DNA of 64,000 nucleotides from JBKQVT01 sp963804825. GTDB taxonomy: Bacteria; Planctomycetota; Planctomycetia; Pirellulales; Thermoguttaceae. The notes under the pieces are model-generated. The model saw only the letters and a program-made list of their open reading frames with translations, did no database searches and was not told the origin of the DNA. Shown piece after piece: positions 32,824-40,585 of this stretch; position 1 is the stretch's first letter, and each line of letters begins with the position of its first letter. Location: contig CAWDRV010000003.1 of the NCBI GenBank assembly GCA_963804825.1, forward strand, positions 186,001-250,000, written 5' to 3'. The translations under genes and the position numbers were made by a program.

Positions 32824-33828
32824 ATGTCCCCATGGACCCTTGAAATCCCCGATCTGCCCGACCAATTACGGCAGTTGATGGCCCAAGTGCCGCCGGGAAG
32901 GGTCGCCACCTGCGGCGCCCTGGCCGAGGCGCTGGGCAACGTCATCGCGGCCCGCTGGATCGGCCATTTCCTGCTCCATCATCCCCACGATCCGGCCTGC
33001 CCTTGCCATCGCGTGGTCCGCGCCGGCGGACGCATCGGTCCCTATATCGAGGGCGGAATTCTCGCTAAACAACGCCGACTGAAGGCCGAGGCGGTCGAAA
33101 TCCGCGACCAAACGGTCAACCTGGCCCGGTACGGCCACGACCGCTTCCGGTCGGACCGGCCGCTGGAGCGGCTCCGGCGGCTCCAGGAGGCCCTGGCGGC
33201 CAAGGTCTCGCTCCGGCCGCCGCGGCGAATGCCCAAGATCGTCGGCGGACTCGATGTCTCCTATCCTCGGCCCGACGAAGGCGTGGCGGCCTACGCGCTG
33301 GTCGATCTCGCCGCCGGAGAGTTGCTCTGGTCCAAGACCGTCCGCCGGCCCGTCCGATTCCCCTACATCACCTCCTATTTGACCTTCCGCGAACTTCCGA
33401 TCCTGATGGACCTTTTGGGCGAAGTCCGCGCGGCCGGGCGCATGGCCCCGGTGCTGCTGGTCAACGGCAGCGGCATCCTCCATCCCCGACAGGCCGGCAT
33501 CGCCTCGCATCTTGGCGTTGTGGCGGACAGGCCCACGATCGGCGTGACCAAGACGCTGCTCTGCGGCCGGGTCGAAATCGAAGGGATGCGGCCGGCCGAG
33601 TCGCGGCCGGTCGTCCACGAGGATCGGCCGATCGGCGTGGCCTTGCGGCCGACGGCGGGAAGCCGCCGGCCGATCTTCGTCTCGCCCGGCCATCGCGTGG
33701 ACCTCGCGCTGGCCGAGCAGGTGGTTCGCGCGGTGTTGCTGGGCCGCCGTTTGCCCGAGCCGCTCTATTGGGCCGACCGCCTCAGCCGCCAGGCCGGAAG
33801 GTCGCGATTGGGGCCCGTAGAACAATAA
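32824..33828 (+). CDS. alkyltransferase (MGMT/ATL-type) domain fused to endonuclease V
   Basis: A 334-residue two-domain DNA repair protein. Residues 1-95 are an O6-alkylguanine transferase DNA-binding domain: PPGRVATCGALAEAL, and P60-C61-H62-R63-V64 with the acceptor Cys present. Residues about 115-325 are endonuclease V: D144 (GGLDVSY), the FPYI wedge (179-182), E190 (FRE), H220 in HPR, K243 and H290/D293 in VSPGHRVD. The metal-binding Asp of the DGxG motif (D110 in the Thermotoga enzyme) is N214 here (LLVNGSG). Deaminated-base cleavage may therefore be altered or lost. ATG at 32824 has AGGAG upstream. Confidence 0.9.
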   Translation: MSPWTLEIPDLPDQLRQLMAQVPPGRVATCGALAEALGNVIAARWIGHFLLHHPHDPACPCHRVVRAGGRIGPYIEGGILAKQRRLKAEAVEIRDQTVNLARYGHDRFRSDRPLERLRRLQEALAAKVSLRPPRRMPKIVGGLDVSYPRPDEGVAAYALVDLAAGELLWSKTVRRPVRFPYITSYLTFRELPILMDLLGEVRAAGRMAPVLLVNGSGILHPRQAGIASHLGVVADRPTIGVTKTLLCGRVEIEGMRPAESRPVVHEDRPIGVALRPTAGSRRPIFVSPGHRVDLALAEQVVRAVLLGRRLPEPLYWADRLSRQAGRSRLGPVEQ

Positions 33829-33841
33829 CGTGTCCAACTTC

Positions 33842-33898
33842 AGGAGGGCAGACATTCTTGTCTGCCCGAAAACGACAGGCAAGAATGCCTGTCCTCCC
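33842..33898. repeat. GGCAGACATTCTTGTCTGCC palindrome element
   Basis: Two linked palindromes: GGCAGACA TTCT TGTCTGCC and ACAGGCA AGAA TGCCTGT, enclosed by GGAGG / CCTCC. It begins 14 bases after the EndoV stop codon and could end its transcript. Confidence 0.85.
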
Positions 33899-34029
33899 GG
33901 CCCAATTAGCACACCCCCACTTGCAGCGACCCGCAGTTTAGTTCACAGTGGGCATGGCCGACGGACCGTGTTTTCGTGTATGAATGAATAGGGTGTTTGT
34001 TCTAACCGTAGGTCAATCGGAGGTACTCG

Positions 34030-34204
34030 ATGTCAGCGAAAGTCGATCCGGAAAAGTGTACCGGATGTGAAACTTGTGTGTCGTCCTGCCCGTTGGATGC
34101 GATCACCATGAAGGACGACAAGGCCGTCGTCGATGAATCGACGTGCGGCGACTGCGGGCGCTTGCGTGTCCGCTTGCCCGGTCGAAGCGATCAGCGTCGA
34201 TTAG
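34030..34204 (+). CDS. 2[4Fe-4S] ferredoxin with a +1 frameshift
   Basis: A 57-residue bacterial-type ferredoxin. The first cluster motif CTGCETCVSSCPLDAI is intact; the second reads CGDCG and then, after removing one G from a GGG run at about 34156, CGACVSACPVEAISVD followed by TAG at 34202. Uncorrected, the frame runs on to 34290 without cysteines. GGAGG lies seven bases before the ATG. It carries low-potential electrons; no partner is nearby. A hairpin terminator follows at once. Confidence 0.88.
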
Positions 34205-34206
34205 CC

Positions 34207-34264
34207 GAGCCGGCAGTTGTCGGCTCAGATTTCAACGGGCTGCGCCCTGCGCGGCCCGTTTTCT
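34207..34264 (+). terminator. hairpins after the ferredoxin gene
   Basis: GAGCCG GCAGTTGT CGGCTC at 34207..34226 is followed by AACGGGC ... GCCCGTTTTC at 34234..34262. The second has a short T run and starts 30 bases after the stop codon, so it is a likely intrinsic terminator. Confidence 0.6.
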
Positions 34265-34661
34265 TGGCGGTGGGCTGGGAAATCCACTGAAACAACGCCA
34301 ACGACAACTACGGCGAATGCGTTGGGTATGAGGATTCCACGCAAAGGCGGAAAGGCGCCGAGCGCAAAGAAAAAAGAAAGAGGAGATGATTGGTGAATGG
34401 GCGACGGGGTTGGCGATTCGACCTCCCCCCTCTTATTCTCCGCGCCTCTGCGTCTCCGCGCGAGAACTTTCTTCCGGTGGCATGGCGCCGGCCAACTTTT
34501 CCTCGTCCGCACAACCGGTCCGCCGATTGCAAAATCTTCCCTCGCCGCGGTCCGAAACCATCGACACGCCCCGCCGCAAGGAAAATAATGAACGGAGTCC
34601 CTGGCCCCTGGCCCCCGAATCGCCATGCGCGGAATTATCCGCCACTCGCCGCCGCTTCTTC
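34265..34661. repeat. ACGCAAAGGCG-type inverted-repeat element and leader region
   Basis: CCACGCAAAGGCGGAAAGGCG at about 34338 pairs loosely with CGCGCCTCTGCGTCTCCGCG at about 34441..34460; the element resembles the better copy at 48209..48344. The rest of this gap (34466..34661) holds no recognisable gene; in-frame codons before the ThuA-like start do not look like protein. Confidence 0.5.
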
Positions 34662-35438
34662 ATGCACCCGGCCCACCGGACGATCGGGCTGTCGACCGCC
34701 GTGGCGGCGTGGCAGGCGTGTCACGAGATCGCCGGGCCCGCGTCCGACGAACTGCCGCGGCCGCACCGCGTATGCCTGCTCGGCGAAACAGCGGGGGGAC
34801 TGTCCCAAATTTCGTCCGACGAAAATGGGACCGGGTACCCTCCGGGTGCCTTCGCACGTGCGCTTGCCGAACGATTGCAGCAATACATCGACAGCGGCGC
34901 CGACTTTGACGGCGACACGTTCCGCGTCGAGCACAAAAAGCCCGCGGCCCTCGACCTCGATCTGTGCGACTGCCTGGTCCTCTTGCCGGGGGCGACGCCG
35001 CTTGAGGATTGGCAATCGCGGTGCATCCGTCGCTACGCCCGTCGTGGCGGCGGGATGGTGATCTTGGGCTGCTCGGGTCTTGTCTTTCCGGGCTGGCCCG
35101 AGTTGGCCCGCGAACTGACCGGGGCCGCATGTCGGCCGCCGCGTGTCGTCGAGCCTTGCCGGATCGTGCCGGTCGCGTCGGCCCGGCGTCATCCGATCCT
35201 GTCGGGCGTGCGTCCGTTTCGTTGTCTTGCCGGGCTGGGCGCCGTGGCGGACCTTGCCGCCGACGCCGTGGTGCTGCTGACCGCGGAGCGCGACGGCCGC
35301 GTCGAGCCGGCGGCTTGGGCCCGCCAGGCCCCCGGCCGGGTCTTCTCGACCACATTGGGCAACGCCGACGAGGTTCGGCAAATCGCCTTCCTCGATCTTC
35401 TCGTCCGCGCGGTCGTCTGGACCTCCACCGGGCCGTGA
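34662..35438 (+). CDS. ThuA-like domain protein with an in-frame repeat insertion
   Basis: A 258-residue protein of the class I glutamine amidotransferase-like ThuA group, common in planctomycetes. DCLVLLPGATPLEDW, YARRGGGMVILGCSG, HPILSGVRPF and a final GRVFSTTLGNADE resemble the ThuA core. Function in this group is poorly known; sugar metabolism has been proposed. Residues about 44-58 (GGLSQISSDENGTG) are encoded by a fragment of the GGGGACAG element at 34793..34835 and look foreign to the family. ATG at 34662 (MHPAHRTIGLS) is the best start but not certain. Confidence 0.7.
   Translation: MHPAHRTIGLSTAVAAWQACHEIAGPASDELPRPHRVCLLGETAGGLSQISSDENGTGYPPGAFARALAERLQQYIDSGADFDGDTFRVEHKKPAALDLDLCDCLVLLPGATPLEDWQSRCIRRYARRGGGMVILGCSGLVFPGWPELARELTGAACRPPRVVEPCRIVPVASARRHPILSGVRPFRCLAGLGAVADLAADAVVLLTAERDGRVEPAAWARQAPGRVFSTTLGNADEVRQIAFLDLLVRAVVWTSTGP
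34793..34835. repeat. GGGGACTG-type element fragment inside the ThuA-like gene
   Basis: GGGGGACTGTCCCAAATTTC followed by GACGAAAATGGGACCGGG: the left arm is intact and the right arm decays after GGGAC. Compare GGGACAGTCCC...GGGACAGTCCC at 39831..39893. It is read in frame. Confidence 0.75.
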
Positions 35439-35496
35439 CCGTCGCAGAAGTTGCACGCAGCGGCGTGCGCTGCCGTGGGGCAGTTCGCCTTTCGTG

Positions 35497-36912
35497 TCAT
35501 AACCACGTTGTGTCTATGTTTGCCTTCGGCAACGCCTTTTGAAGATCTCTCACGCCCGCGTTGGTCACCCTGGTGCCAAAGAGGTAGAGCGATTTGAGTT
35601 TGGTCAATCCTTTGAGGTGTTGCAGCCCGGCATCGCTGATATCGGTGTGCATGAGGTCCAGTTCTTGGAGTTGGGTCAGGCCCTTGAGGCGTTTCAGCCC
35701 GTCGTCGCTGACTTTCGTGTCTTCGAGGTACAGCCCCCGGAGCTGGGTCAATCCTTTGAGGTGTTTCAGTCCGGCGTCGCCGACCTTGGTGCGGCAGAGG
35801 TGCAGCTTTCGCAGTTGGGTCAATCCTTTGAGGTGTTCCAGCCCGGCGCCGCCGACCTTGGTGCCGTCAAGGTCCAGCGACTGGAGTTGAGTCAGGCCCT
35901 TGAGGTGTTTCAGCCCGTCGTCGCTGGCTTTCGTGTCTTCGAGGTACAGCCCCCGGAGTTGGGTCAATCCTTTGAGGTGTTCCAGCCCAGCGTCGCTGAC
36001 CTTGGTGTCTTCGAGGTACAGCCATCGGAGTTGGGCCAATCCTTTGAGGTGTTCCAGCCCGGCATCGGTGACGGTGGTGAAGCTGAGGCACAGCCTTTGG
36101 AGTTGGGTCAATCCTTTGAGGTGTTGCAGCCCGGCATCGGTGACCTTGGTGCCGTTGAGGTTCAGGTCTTGGAGTTGGGTCAATCCTTTGAGGTGTTGTA
36201 GCCCGGTATCGCTGACGTTGGTGCACCAGAGGTTGAGCGATTGCAGTTTGATCAACCCCTTGAGGTGTGCAAGCCCGGCATCTCCGACTGTGGTGCTCCC
36301 GAGTTCCAGTTCTTGGAGTTGGGTTAATCCTTTGAGGTGTTGCAGCCCGGCGTCGCTGACCTTGGGCAGCCAGAGGGACAACGTTTGGAGTTGGGTCAAT
36401 CCTTTGAGGTGTTGTAGTCCGGCGTCGTCAACCTCAGTGGATTCGAGAAACAGAGATTCGAGTTGGCTCAATCCTTCGACGCCTTGCAGCCCGGTGTCCG
36501 TGATCTCGGTGCTGCAAAGGTTGAGAAATTTGAGGTGGGGCAGCCCCCGGAGGTGCTGAAGGCCGGCGCCGTTGACCTTGGTTAATTCGAGGTCCAGGTC
36601 TTGGAGCTTAGTCAATCCCTTGAGGTATTCCAGCCCGGCGTCGCCGACCTTGGTGTTGAAGAGGGACAGAGTTCGAAGTTCGGTCAATCCTCTGAGCATT
36701 TCCAGCGCGTCATCTGTCACCTTGGCAGACCCAAGATAAACGCCGATAACTGCCTTGTCCGGGCTCTTTTCGTCAATGGTGACTGTGCCGCCTAACTTCT
36801 TGATTTCGGCAACGGCTTTGGCTTGTTCTGGATTCGGTTCGGCGGCCCAGCCGTAGGAAACAGACGCAAGCGACAATCCCAACGTCGCCATGAGCACGGC
36901 AATTCGGTTCAT
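35497..36912 (-). CDS. secreted leucine-rich-repeat protein, 17 repeats of 24 residues
   Basis: A 471-residue protein with a Sec signal (MNRIAVLMATLGLSLASVSY then GWAAEP), a short region around GGTVTIDEKSPDKAVIGVYL, and 17 tandem 24-residue LRRs of consensus TKVxDAGLxHLKGLTQLxxLxL. This is the cysteine-free ribonuclease-inhibitor-like class typical of planctomycetes. Many units are nearly identical at DNA level (72-base period), so recent expansion or gene conversion is likely. ATG at 36912 has AGGGG upstream. It probably mediates protein-protein contacts outside the cytoplasm; the partner is unknown. Confidence 0.9.
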   Translation of the reverse strand: MNRIAVLMATLGLSLASVSYGWAAEPNPEQAKAVAEIKKLGGTVTIDEKSPDKAVIGVYLGSAKVTDDALEMLRGLTELRTLSLFNTKVGDAGLEYLKGLTKLQDLDLELTKVNGAGLQHLRGLPHLKFLNLCSTEITDTGLQGVEGLSQLESLFLESTEVDDAGLQHLKGLTQLQTLSLWLPKVSDAGLQHLKGLTQLQELELGSTTVGDAGLAHLKGLIKLQSLNLWCTNVSDTGLQHLKGLTQLQDLNLNGTKVTDAGLQHLKGLTQLQRLCLSFTTVTDAGLEHLKGLAQLRWLYLEDTKVSDAGLEHLKGLTQLRGLYLEDTKASDDGLKHLKGLTQLQSLDLDGTKVGGAGLEHLKGLTQLRKLHLCRTKVGDAGLKHLKGLTQLRGLYLEDTKVSDDGLKRLKGLTQLQELDLMHTDISDAGLQHLKGLTKLKSLYLFGTRVTNAGVRDLQKALPKANIDTTWL

Positions 36913-37004
36913 CGGGTTCCCCTTTGTCACACGGTGGGAAGCATGGCCATGCCCACAGTATAGCCGAATCCGCCCGCAAGGGGCAATAAAGAACCCCCGC
37001 CGAG

Positions 37005-37203
37005 AGTCCCGCAGGGACGATTGAAAATAGCCCAGCGATTTATCGCTGGGTCGATGGGCGACGCGTGCATTTTGGGCAGTCCCGCAGGGACGGCTGAAAC
37101 ACCCGCCATTCGGCCGTCCCTCCGGGACTTGGCGGGTGCGGGATTTCGCCCCGCTTCCCAGCAGTGAACTGCTGGGCTACGATCACACGTCCCTCCGGGA
37201 CAC
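37005..37203. repeat. cluster of GTCCCGCAGGGAC-type palindromes
   Basis: Six hairpins in 200 bases: GTCCC GCA GGGAC at 37005 and again near 37079, CCCAGCGATTTATCGCTGGG, GTCCC TCC GGGAC near 37123 and 37190, and CCCAGCAGTGAACTGCTGGG near 37158. It fills most of the 392-base divergent gap between the LRR gene and the aminotransferase gene. Resembles the RAYT-associated arrays but with a distinct stem sequence. Confidence 0.85.
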
Positions 37204-37304
37204 CCAAGGCACCCCCAAGGCCGCCCCTTGGAAGCCGCCGGGCGAGGCATTATGATAATTCGTTGCGCACACCGCCGCGCCAACCAAGGTTACGGAGTTG
37301 CCCC

Positions 37305-38495
37305 ATGCCGATCACCATTTCCCGCATCATCCAGGCCCTGGAACCTTCGGCCACGCTGGCGATGGCGGCCAAGGCCAAGGAACTCAAGGCCGCCGGCAAG
37401 ACGATCTTCGACCTCAGCGTCGGCGAGCCCGATTTCCCCACGCCCGCCCATATCTGCCGCGCGGCGGAAGAGGCCATGCGGGCCGGACACACCAAGTACA
37501 CCATCGCCAGCGGCATCCCCGAGCTGAAAAAGGCCGTCGCCGAGCAGTATCGGGCCCGGCATGGGCTCACGTACGCGCCCGGCCAGGTCGTGGTCGCCAA
37601 CGGCGCCAAGCACGCCCTGCACAACGCCTTTACCGTGCTGTTGGATCCGGGCGACGAGGTGATTCTTCCCGCGCCGTATTGGGTCAGCTATGCGGAGTTG
37701 GTGAAGCTGACCGGGGCCGTGCCGGTGATCGTCCCGACGCGGCAGGAGGACGATTTCAAGCTCACGGCGGAGCAGTTCCGCCGGGCCACGACCGCCAAGA
37801 CGCGGTTGCTGCTGTTGTGCAGTCCGTCGAACCCGACCGGCAGCATGTACTCGCCGGAGGAACTCGGCGCGCTGGCCGACGTGGTCCTGGAGAAAAATCT
37901 GCTGGTCGTGGCCGACGAGATTTACGAGCGTTTGATATACGGCGGGCATCGGTTCGCCAGTTTCGCCACGGTGCGGCCGGGCTTGCAGCAACGGACCGTC
38001 CTGGTCAACGGCGTGAGCAAGACCTACTCGATGACGGGCTGGCGGATCGGCTGGACCTTGGCCCCGCCGGAGGTCTCGGCGGCCATGGCCGATTTGCAGA
38101 GCCAGGAGACCTCGAATCCGTGCAGCGTGAGCCAGTACGCGGCGCTGGCCGCCCTGAACGGGCCGCAGGATTGCGTCGATCGGATGCTGGCCGAGTTCGC
38201 CAAGCGGCGCGAGTTCGTCCGCGGCCGCTTGGCCGCCATTCCGGGCGTGAGTTGCGCGGAGATTGCCGGGGCGTTCTATGCCTTCGTCAACATCGGCGCG
38301 CATCTCGGCCGCCGCTACGACGGCAAGCAGATCGACACTTCCAGCCAGTGGTGCCTGGAGCTTTTGGCCCGCGAGGGCGTCGCCACGGTGATGGGCTCGG
38401 CCTTCGGCGCCGAGGGCTACGCCCGGCTGTCGTTCGCCACGAGCATGGAGAACCTGGCGGCGGCCTTGGAGCGGATCGAGCGGTTCGTGACCTGA
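37305..38495 (+). CDS. PLP-dependent aspartate aminotransferase (class I, Ib type)
   Basis: A 396-residue fold-type I aminotransferase. Segments: FDLSVGEPDFPTPAHI, SNPTGSMYSPEE, VADEIYERLIYGG with the Asp that contacts the PLP nitrogen, and the PLP Lys in NGVSKTYSMTGWRIGW; the C-terminal substrate Arg is in EGYARLSFATS. It most likely makes aspartate/glutamate interconversion; prephenate aminotransferase activity is known in this subgroup and possible here because aroB is nearby, though not linked. ATG at 37305 (MPITISRIIQALEPS) gives the standard N terminus. Confidence 0.93.
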   Translation: MPITISRIIQALEPSATLAMAAKAKELKAAGKTIFDLSVGEPDFPTPAHICRAAEEAMRAGHTKYTIASGIPELKKAVAEQYRARHGLTYAPGQVVVANGAKHALHNAFTVLLDPGDEVILPAPYWVSYAELVKLTGAVPVIVPTRQEDDFKLTAEQFRRATTAKTRLLLLCSPSNPTGSMYSPEELGALADVVLEKNLLVVADEIYERLIYGGHRFASFATVRPGLQQRTVLVNGVSKTYSMTGWRIGWTLAPPEVSAAMADLQSQETSNPCSVSQYAALAALNGPQDCVDRMLAEFAKRREFVRGRLAAIPGVSCAEIAGAFYAFVNIGAHLGRRYDGKQIDTSSQWCLELLAREGVATVMGSAFGAEGYARLSFATSMENLAAALERIERFVT

Positions 38496-38515
38496 ATGGA
38501 GTTGCAGTTGGCGGC

Positions 38516-38610
38516 TGAGCCCCGGGCGTGAGCCCGGGGATGAGCGTGGGGATGCGCGCCGCTACACGACGGGTTAAGATCATCCCCGGGCTTACGCCCG
38601 GGGCTCATCA
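38516..38610. repeat. paired palindromes between convergent genes
   Basis: CCCCGGGC GTGA GCCCGGGG at 38519..38538 and CCCCGGGC TTAC GCCCGGGG near 38584..38603 lie in inverse orientation. The right hairpin overlaps the last codons of bioF, whose terminal residues DEPRA are encoded by it. Confidence 0.85.
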
Positions 38611-39809
38611 CGTGTGTGTTCCTCGCGCAACGCCCGCAGCAGCATTTCGATCATCTCCGACGTATGAGCGGCGGTCAGGCTGATGCGCAATCGCGATTGG
38701 CCCTCGGGCACCGTCGGCGGACGAATCGCGGGCACCAGCAGGCCGGCCTGGCGGAGCCGGGCCGAAAGCTCGACCGCCCAAGCCGGCTCGCCCACGAGAA
38801 TCGGAATGATCTGGCTTTGCGACGGGCCCACGTTCCAACCTTGCGCGGCCAATGCGTTGCGCAACGACGCCGCGCGGGCCAACAGCCCGCGGCGCCGTTG
38901 GGGCTCGGCGGCGACGATGTCCAGCGCCGCCAGCGCGGCGGCCGCGGTTGCCGCCGGAGCGGCCGTGGAATAGATGTACGTCCGGGCGCGGTTCAGCAGC
39001 CACTCGACCAGGGCGCGGCTGCCCACGACGAATCCGCCGATGCCGCCCAGCGCCTTGCTGAGCGTCCCGACGCGAACGGCGACGGAAGCGGCGACGCAAG
39101 CGGCCATGCGATCGTCCACGCCAAGATGTTCGGCAACTCCGCGGCCGTTGCGGCCGAACACGCCCGTGGCATGGGCTTCGTCGATCAGGAGCATGGCCCG
39201 ATGGCGAGCGGCCAGTTCGGTCAACTCGACCAGCGGGGCCAGATCGCCGTCCATGCTGAAGAGGCTGTCGGTGACGATCAGCCGGCGGCGTCGGCCTGTC
39301 GCGCGGGCCAACAGTCCGTCGAGCGATTGCCAGTCGCCGTGGGGATAGACGCGGACATCGGCGCGGGACAGTCGGCAGCCGTCCAGCAGGCTGGCGTGGT
39401 TGTTGCGGTCGGAGAAGACGACGTCGCCGGGGCCGACCAGGGCGGCGATGGTCCCGACGTTGGCGGCGAACCCGGAGGGGAACAGCAACGCGGCCTCGGC
39501 GTCCTCCATTTCGGCCAATCGCCGTTCGAGCCGGGCGTGGAGCGCGGCCCGTCCGGTGAGCAACGGACTGGCCCCGCTGCCCCAGCCCTCGTGCCCGACG
39601 GCTTCTGCCACGGCGGCGGCCAGGCGCGGATCGGCCGCCAAGCCCAGATAGTCGTTCGATCCGAAATTGACGAGCGGTTGGCCGTCGAGGACCAATTGGG
39701 GGGTTTGGGGGCTATCGCGGGTGGCAAGGCGGCGGCGAAGGCCCTGCTGTTCCAGGCCGTCCAGCTCGGCGTCGATCCATCGCAGCGGCCCGTTCGTAGG
39801 ATAGTCCAT
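38592..39809 (-). CDS. bioF: 8-amino-7-oxononanoate synthase (biotin synthesis)
   Basis: A 405-residue alpha-oxoamine synthase. It has NFGSNDYLGLAADPRLAAA, GSGASPLLTGRAALHARLE, DRNNHASLLDGCRLS, LLIDEAHATGVFGRNGRG and the PLP Lys in VGTLSKALGGIGGFV. BioF is the best match, as the GSGASPLLTG and the gene's isolation fit; KBL or a related synthase is possible. ATG at 39809 was chosen because further upstream codons belong to a GGGGACAG element. The C-terminal HTRDEPRA runs into a palindrome. No other bio gene is near. Confidence 0.88.
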   Translation of the reverse strand: MDYPTNGPLRWIDAELDGLEQQGLRRRLATRDSPQTPQLVLDGQPLVNFGSNDYLGLAADPRLAAAVAEAVGHEGWGSGASPLLTGRAALHARLERRLAEMEDAEAALLFPSGFAANVGTIAALVGPGDVVFSDRNNHASLLDGCRLSRADVRVYPHGDWQSLDGLLARATGRRRRLIVTDSLFSMDGDLAPLVELTELAARHRAMLLIDEAHATGVFGRNGRGVAEHLGVDDRMAACVAASVAVRVGTLSKALGGIGGFVVGSRALVEWLLNRARTYIYSTAAPAATAAAALAALDIVAAEPQRRRGLLARAASLRNALAAQGWNVGPSQSQIIPILVGEPAWAVELSARLRQAGLLVPAIRPPTVPEGQSRLRISLTAAHTSEMIEMLLRALREEHTRDEPRA

Positions 39810-39830
39810 CGCTGGTTCCGGGATTTCCAA

Positions 39831-39893
39831 GGGGGACAGTCCCATTTTCGTCCGACCATGCTTCGCATGGTGCCCGAAATTGGGACAGTCCCC
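39831..39893. repeat. GGGGACAG-type inverted-repeat element upstream of bioF
   Basis: A 63-base hairpin: GGGGGACAGTCCCATTTTCG pairs with CGAAATTGGGACAGTCCCC, and the centre has ACCATGC TTC GCATGGT, as in the copy at 1801..1914. It lies 22 bases before the bioF start, in the divergent gap to the sigma factor. Confidence 0.88.
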
Positions 39894-39990
39894 TGGGTGG
39901 CTTTGCCTTCGTTCTGTTTCGACGTAACATTCACTAGGATAACCACTTCTGGCGTGGATGCAAGGTTTCGGCCCCTGCGGAAACTATTCT

Positions 39991-40569
39991 ATGGCCATGA
40001 CGCGGTCTCACTCACGTCCACAGCCTGACGGCGACGACGGGCTACGGATTGACTGGCCGGCTGTGCTCGGCGAGCACGACCGCTGGTTGCGCACCGTGGT
40101 GTATGCCTGGGTCGGCGAGCCGCAAGCGGTGGACGAGGTGATGCAGGAAGTGTCGATGGCCGCGATCCGGCAGCGGGCGCCGCTGACGGATGCCAAGAAG
40201 GTGGCGCCGTGGCTGTATCGTTTGGCGGTGACCAGCTCCTTGCTGCATCGCCGCAAGCAGGGACGCGGACGGAAGCTGATCGATCGTTACGCCCAGCGCC
40301 TGCGGCCGACGGAATGCGACCGCCAGCCCGATCCGCTCGGCTGGTTGATGGCCAAGGAGCGTTGCGGACAGGTCCGGCTGGCGATGACGCGGGTGCCGAA
40401 ACGAGATGCGGAGTTGTTGATGTTGAAATACACCGAGGATTGGAGTTACCGGCAACTGGCCGACCACTTGGGCGTGAGCGAGAGCGCGGTCGAGGCCCGA
40501 TTGCACCGCGCCCGGCAGCGATTGCGAACGGAGTTGACCGCATTGGAAGTCGTTGGAACAGAAACCTAA
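39991..40569 (+). CDS. ECF-type RNA polymerase sigma factor
   Basis: A 192-residue sigma-70 family protein. Region 2 includes WLRTVVYAWVGEPQAVDEVMQEV and APWLYRLAVTSSLLHRRKQ; region 4 is AELLMLKYTEDWSYRQLADHLGVSESAVEARLHRARQRLRTEL with a helix-turn-helix. ATG at 39991; ATG at 39997 is possible. The next gene, a membrane anti-sigma candidate, starts 17 bases after the stop, and a PDZ protein follows. This makes a self-contained envelope-stress style cassette. The target promoters are unknown. Confidence 0.9.
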   Translation: MAMTRSHSRPQPDGDDGLRIDWPAVLGEHDRWLRTVVYAWVGEPQAVDEVMQEVSMAAIRQRAPLTDAKKVAPWLYRLAVTSSLLHRRKQGRGRKLIDRYAQRLRPTECDRQPDPLGWLMAKERCGQVRLAMTRVPKRDAELLMLKYTEDWSYRQLADHLGVSESAVEARLHRARQRLRTELTALEVVGTET

Positions 40570-40585
40570 CAAGGACGATCGTACC

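Noticed and set aside
34030..34204. Programmed +1 recoding in the ferredoxin gene
   Set aside because: The shift is in a GGG run, the typical place for a sequencing indel, and other shifts nearby have no common recoding signal.
35560..36720. Direct 72-base repeats as a CRISPR or satellite
   Set aside because: They encode a continuous leucine-rich-repeat protein with a signal peptide and proper start.
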